A stretch of DNA of 64,000 nucleotides, taken from the NCBI GenBank assembly GCA_009733775.1, contig WOGZ01000166.1:1-64000 (forward strand). Direction: 5' to 3'. This document shows, one piece after another, positions 60,283 to 64,000 of this stretch. The DNA comes from Alectoria sarmentosa. Taxonomy: Eukaryota > Ascomycota > Lecanoromycetes > Lecanorales > Parmeliaceae. Made by a program: the position numbers and the translations under genes. A model generated the notes under the pieces. The model worked only from the letters and a program-made list of their open reading frames with translations. It searched no databases and was not told where the DNA came from. Position 1 is the stretch's first letter; every line of letters starts with the position of its first letter.

Positions 60283-61950
60283 CAACATCATTATCAATTT
60301 AATCATCATTTAAAATAATTTAAAATTGATTTCATTATCATTTAAACGTTTAAAAACTTATTTGAAATCAAAAATAATAAACTTTATATGTCAAAATTGA
60401 CATTTTGATTTTAAAAATCCTTTAAAAAAAAGATTGAAATTTTATTATCGAATTTTTTATTCGTTATCAATAACATTTTATTATCATAATCATGAAATTT
60501 GATTAATTTCAATTTCACGATGATAATCGTCGAAATAAATATCTTAAATTCGAATTTTTAATTAAATAGCATAAAAAAAATGCGAATTTTTTAAAAAAGT
60601 TTACACACTTATAATTGCACTCAATATAATCTTAATTAAATTTAATCTTTATTATCAAATTTAAAATCAAATTCTTTATATCATTAACATCATTTTATTA
60701 TAATATTATCGCTCAAATTTATCGTCAATTTTTATATAAACATTTCTCATTATTATTACAAAACCTTAAAACATAACGATAACAATTAATTAATATCGAT
60801 AAAAATTTAAACGACTTTAATGAAGATTAACAGAGCATCTATTTCATTTTTTTCACATTATCATTATACGATAATAATTTTAAAATTAATGAGAAATTAT
60901 TTAACATCTTAAACGATATCGAAATTTTTAATTTACGCATTAAAAACAAATAATCTCATTTATCAATTCTTTTTGAAACGTTCAAATCGTTTTTTGAATC
61001 ATTATTAAATTCATTTATTTCAACATCTTTTCAAAATGATAATTTTTAAATTAATATTTTTAATTCGTCTTCAATCGTGATAAAAGTCTTATTTTTATTA
61101 TTTTCATTATCATTATCAATTTTTTACATTTCTTCATTTATTTCTTTTAATATCGATAATTGAATTCAACGTTTAAAATAACATTAAAAATGTTTTTATA
61201 AACAATAAAAACAACTTCTTTTTGATTTCCATTATTATTTTAAAATTTATTATAAAATATATCAAATAAAGCGAAAATATCAATAATTAATTAATGTTAA
61301 ATAATCTTTAATTCTTTATTAACATTATTAAGCTTAAAATTTACATAATTATTTATCAATATCTTAATTACATTAATCGTTAATTCATTAAAAAATATAA
61401 CGAAAATCCTTAAATTATGCTCAACGTTATTAATGTTTATTATAAATTAATAAATTTTGAATTTTATATCGAGCTTGTGCGTTAATTATATAATATTAAC
61501 ATTAATTTCGAAAATGACATTTATTAATACGAAAAGGATTTTCGCAAAATCAACGTCGAAATCATTAATTTAAACAATTTATTATCATTATTAAAATCAT
61601 ATTTTATTCAACTCTTTTTCATAAAATTCGATAAAATTTACGATATTTTTATAATAATTTATATTTAAATTTATATATTTTATAATTCGAATATAATTAA
61701 ACTCGATTTAATTATTTATGATGTAATAAACGAAAAGCGTTATATGCTCGTAATTAAAAAGAATAATATTATTGTACTCATTTATCGTAATAACAAAAAT
61801 TCATAATTCATTAAAAACGATTTTGATGATTTTAATTTCATTAATCGCGAAATTTATATTTTTTATAAAGTCATTAATCGTAAATTTAAACATCTTTTTA
61901 TTAAATGTTGAATTAAATTTTTTCATTTAAAGTCTGAAAAGTTTATAAAT
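60283..61950 (+). pseudogene. A6 gag remnant
   Basis: Collinear with A1 gag. A possible start MSTSLSI lies at 60283 but is followed by stops. An alternative phase is rich in Ser/Phe (SSFKII, FYYNIIAQIYRQF); the true frame switches owing to decay or small indels. The last part ends with the FSHLK-type block shared by all copies. Confidence 0.55.
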
Positions 61951-61979
61951 AAATAAAAAAAAAGAAAAAAGCGCAAATC

Positions 61980-62690
61980 GATATCATTTATGCGAGCATT
62001 AATGTTTCAAATATTAAACGCAAACGCATCGAAAAAGCGTCATTTAACGCCTTCGTTTCAAAAAAGAATAATTATTTCAACGTCAATACGACTTATATTT
62101 CAAAAAAAATGATTATCTTTATATTTATATGACATTTTTAAACGAATTAAATGATTAAAAATCATTCGAATTTCACTTCGAATGATTTTAATATTTTAAA
62201 TATAATTAATTAAATAAATCAAAACGAAAACGAGAATCTTATTAATTTGATAATAAATTCGAATTTAAATAAAAATTTATCATTTATCAAATTTATGAAT
62301 TTCGATATTCGAATTATGATAAATTTTAATTGCACTCATCATTTCTTTATCGATCGTTTAATATTTATCATTTATATCAAAATTTAATCTCGACTTATCA
62401 AAAACATTAAAAACGTCAAAATTCAATTTTTTATTTACGATATTATTAATTTTGTTTATAATGTTAATAACAAACGCGTTATTTTAACGATTTTTAATAT
62501 TTGATATATGTTTAATATAAGCGTTAATCTTTTATCAATTAAAAAGCTTTTAAATATCGACATTAAAATCGTTTTTTATTAAAAAGATTATGTTTTAATT
62601 TAAGATAAAATAACGTTAATCGATACGCGAAATCGCGATTTATTCTTTTTAAACTTATGAAAAAACAATAATGTTTTAATCGTTTATAAC
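61980..62690 (+). pseudogene. A6 protease remnant
   Basis: Begins with the ASINVSNIKRKRIEKA-type block (about 61993) and leads to CTHHFFIDRLIF (about 62333) with the active-site triplet lost, then to DTRNRDLFF-type sequence at about 62620. Confidence 0.65.
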
Positions 62691-63600
62691 GTTCTTTTGA
62701 ATTCGATTTATCAATTATAATATGCTTATATAAATCATTTAAATCAATAAAATCTTAATAAATTTTTCAATATCGTTATAAATGTGAGTTTTTTGAAAAA
62801 CATTATCGAAAAATACATTTGTGAATGTTATATAATAAATCGTCAAAAGATTATTTTTTATAATAATTTCACGACGCTCGATATCTTATTAAACGAATTT
62901 ATTTATAATAATTTTATTAAATCTTTAATTTTCATTAATTTTAACGATTATAATTATTTTATAATGTTCAAAAACGATTTTATTTATTATTTTAAAATTT
63001 ATTATATTTATTATAAAAATAAAACCTTTATTATATTTTTACATTTCAAAATTTATTTAAAATTTCGCGATTATCGAATTAATCGCATTCGTTTTAATAA
63101 TGAAAATGAATATATTAATAAAACTTTTTTTAAATACCTCGCTCAAACGAGCATCAAATAAAAATTCATTATTATAAATAATTTTAAAATAAATAAAATC
63201 GTTAAGCGATTCAATTAAATTTTAATAAATAAAATTTATTCAATTTTATTAAATTTTAATCTTAACAAATTTTTTTAATTTAAAATAATAATTAGAATCA
63301 ATTATTTGACGATGCGTTTCTTTAATATTAAAATCATTATTATATTTTTCGAAATTTTTTATTATCACAAATTTATTTTTTCTCATTTGCGAATTATTAA
63401 TTTCATTATTTACATTTTAAAACGTATTCAAAAAAAAATTATAAATAAAAACGAGAAATATATTTTTTTAAATTACGAAAACGAATTCATTTTTCATTTT
63501 TATAATTTAATTAAAAAGAAAATTATTCGAATTAATGATATGCATTTCATCAAAAAGCGTTCACATTTTATAAATTTTTAAGAGAAAATTGAAATTCATA
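62690..63600 (+). pseudogene. A6 copia integrase remnant
   Basis: Open stretch 62784-63161 reads FLKNIIEKYICECYIINRQK, LIFINFNDYNYF, and SRDYRINR-like FRDYRINRIRFNNENEY. Both core acidic positions that follow are weakened: the second Asp is Asn here. A further open piece, 63306-63581, is the integrase C-terminal part (FHFYNLIKKKIIRINDMHFI), typical of copia integrases just before RT. Confidence 0.8.
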
Positions 63601-64000
63601 AATCTTTTAATAAATGTTAATGTCTTTTTATATTAATATTCGTTATAAAATAGTTATTGAATAAATAATGTATTATTATATTATCAAACGTTAAATTTAT
63701 AACTTCGATTAAATTATTAAATCGATTATCGTTAACGAATATTTCATCGTCAATCGTTAATCGTTTTTAAAAATCTCATTTTGTCGTTATTGCAATGCGT
63801 ATATTTATAATATTTATCAAATTTATTATATCAATTATCAGATCTATTATTATTTTTCTTTTATCGATATTTTCAAAATTTGTTAAAATGAAAATTATGC
63901 GAAAATATTTCGAATATAAAATTATTCAAAAGATATTTGATAATTATAAAGATTTTATTATTTCGAATCTTCATAATTTATCGTTTAATTTTTTGACGAA
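63601..64000 (+). pseudogene. A6 linker to RT, truncated by the window
   Basis: Collinear with A2 16700-17050 and A1 about 8230-7900: the RIFIIFIKF and MKIMRKYFEYKIIQKIF blocks. RT proper would follow beyond the window. Confidence 0.6.

Larger units (their letters stand above)
59725..64000 (+). mobile_element. Copia retrotransposon A6, 5' part (runs off the window)
   Basis: 5' LTR 59725-59837, primer site AATTATAAGCTC (59838-59849), leader, then gag, protease and integrase collinear with A1 and A0. The window ends at the start of RT. This is the best copy for reading the 5' half of family A on the plus strand. Confidence 0.88.

Noticed and set aside
1..64000. CRISPR array, prophage or bacterial origin.
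   Set aside because: Tandem repeats here lack spacer structure, and all recognisable coding remnants are eukaryotic LTR or TIR transposons.

Overview
This window looks like a repeat graveyard from the AT-rich compartment of a filamentous ascomycete (Pezizomycotina-like) genome. I see no intact host gene, rRNA, convincing tRNA or CRISPR array. Almost everything is transposon sequence heavily altered by C-to-T and G-to-A transitions. The pattern fits repeat-induced point mutation (RIP): Trp, Gln and Arg codons have become stops, catalytic Asp has become Asn, and LTR ends that should read CA read TA. Remaining C and G sit largely in CpG. The only clearly less mutated patches are a solo LTR, a small TIR element, one foldback terminus and the 3' end of a gypsy element.

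Layout. 1-13712: a plus-strand copia element A0 (LTR at 13602-13712), interrupted by a foldback-like TIR element (about 3892-4700), with a second inverted copy of its terminus at 1-131, and by a complete minus-strand copia A1 (4993-12120, TSD TTTAT). 13713-17580: plus-strand copia A2. 17581-39421: minus-strand copia A3, truncated on its left, broken by an 11.2 kb TIR DNA transposon T (18192-29368), which itself holds a solo LTR (20123-20266, TSD ATTTT), and by complete copia A4 (29905-36955, TSD TGTTA). 39422-56854: minus-strand copia A5, broken by chromodomain gypsy element G1 (39883-47028, TSD CACGA/TACGA) and by a second copia family B (47398-54559, TSD AAAAC). 56855-59724: a plus-strand relative C with a TA-flanked TIR element D inside it (58392-59104). 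59725-64000: plus-strand copia A6, running off the end.

Family A order is LTR (111-125 bp), primer-binding site, gag, protease, integrase, reverse transcriptase, RNase H, a long 3' untranslated block, LTR. The primer-binding sites match the anticodon arm of initiator tRNA-Met, so half-tRNA priming is inferred. Families A and B share the 3' block although their coding parts have diverged. T carries a decayed transposase in one reading frame over about 1.7 kb, the most interesting coding remnant here. None of the coding regions is functional as it stands; domain limits inside decayed elements are approximate.
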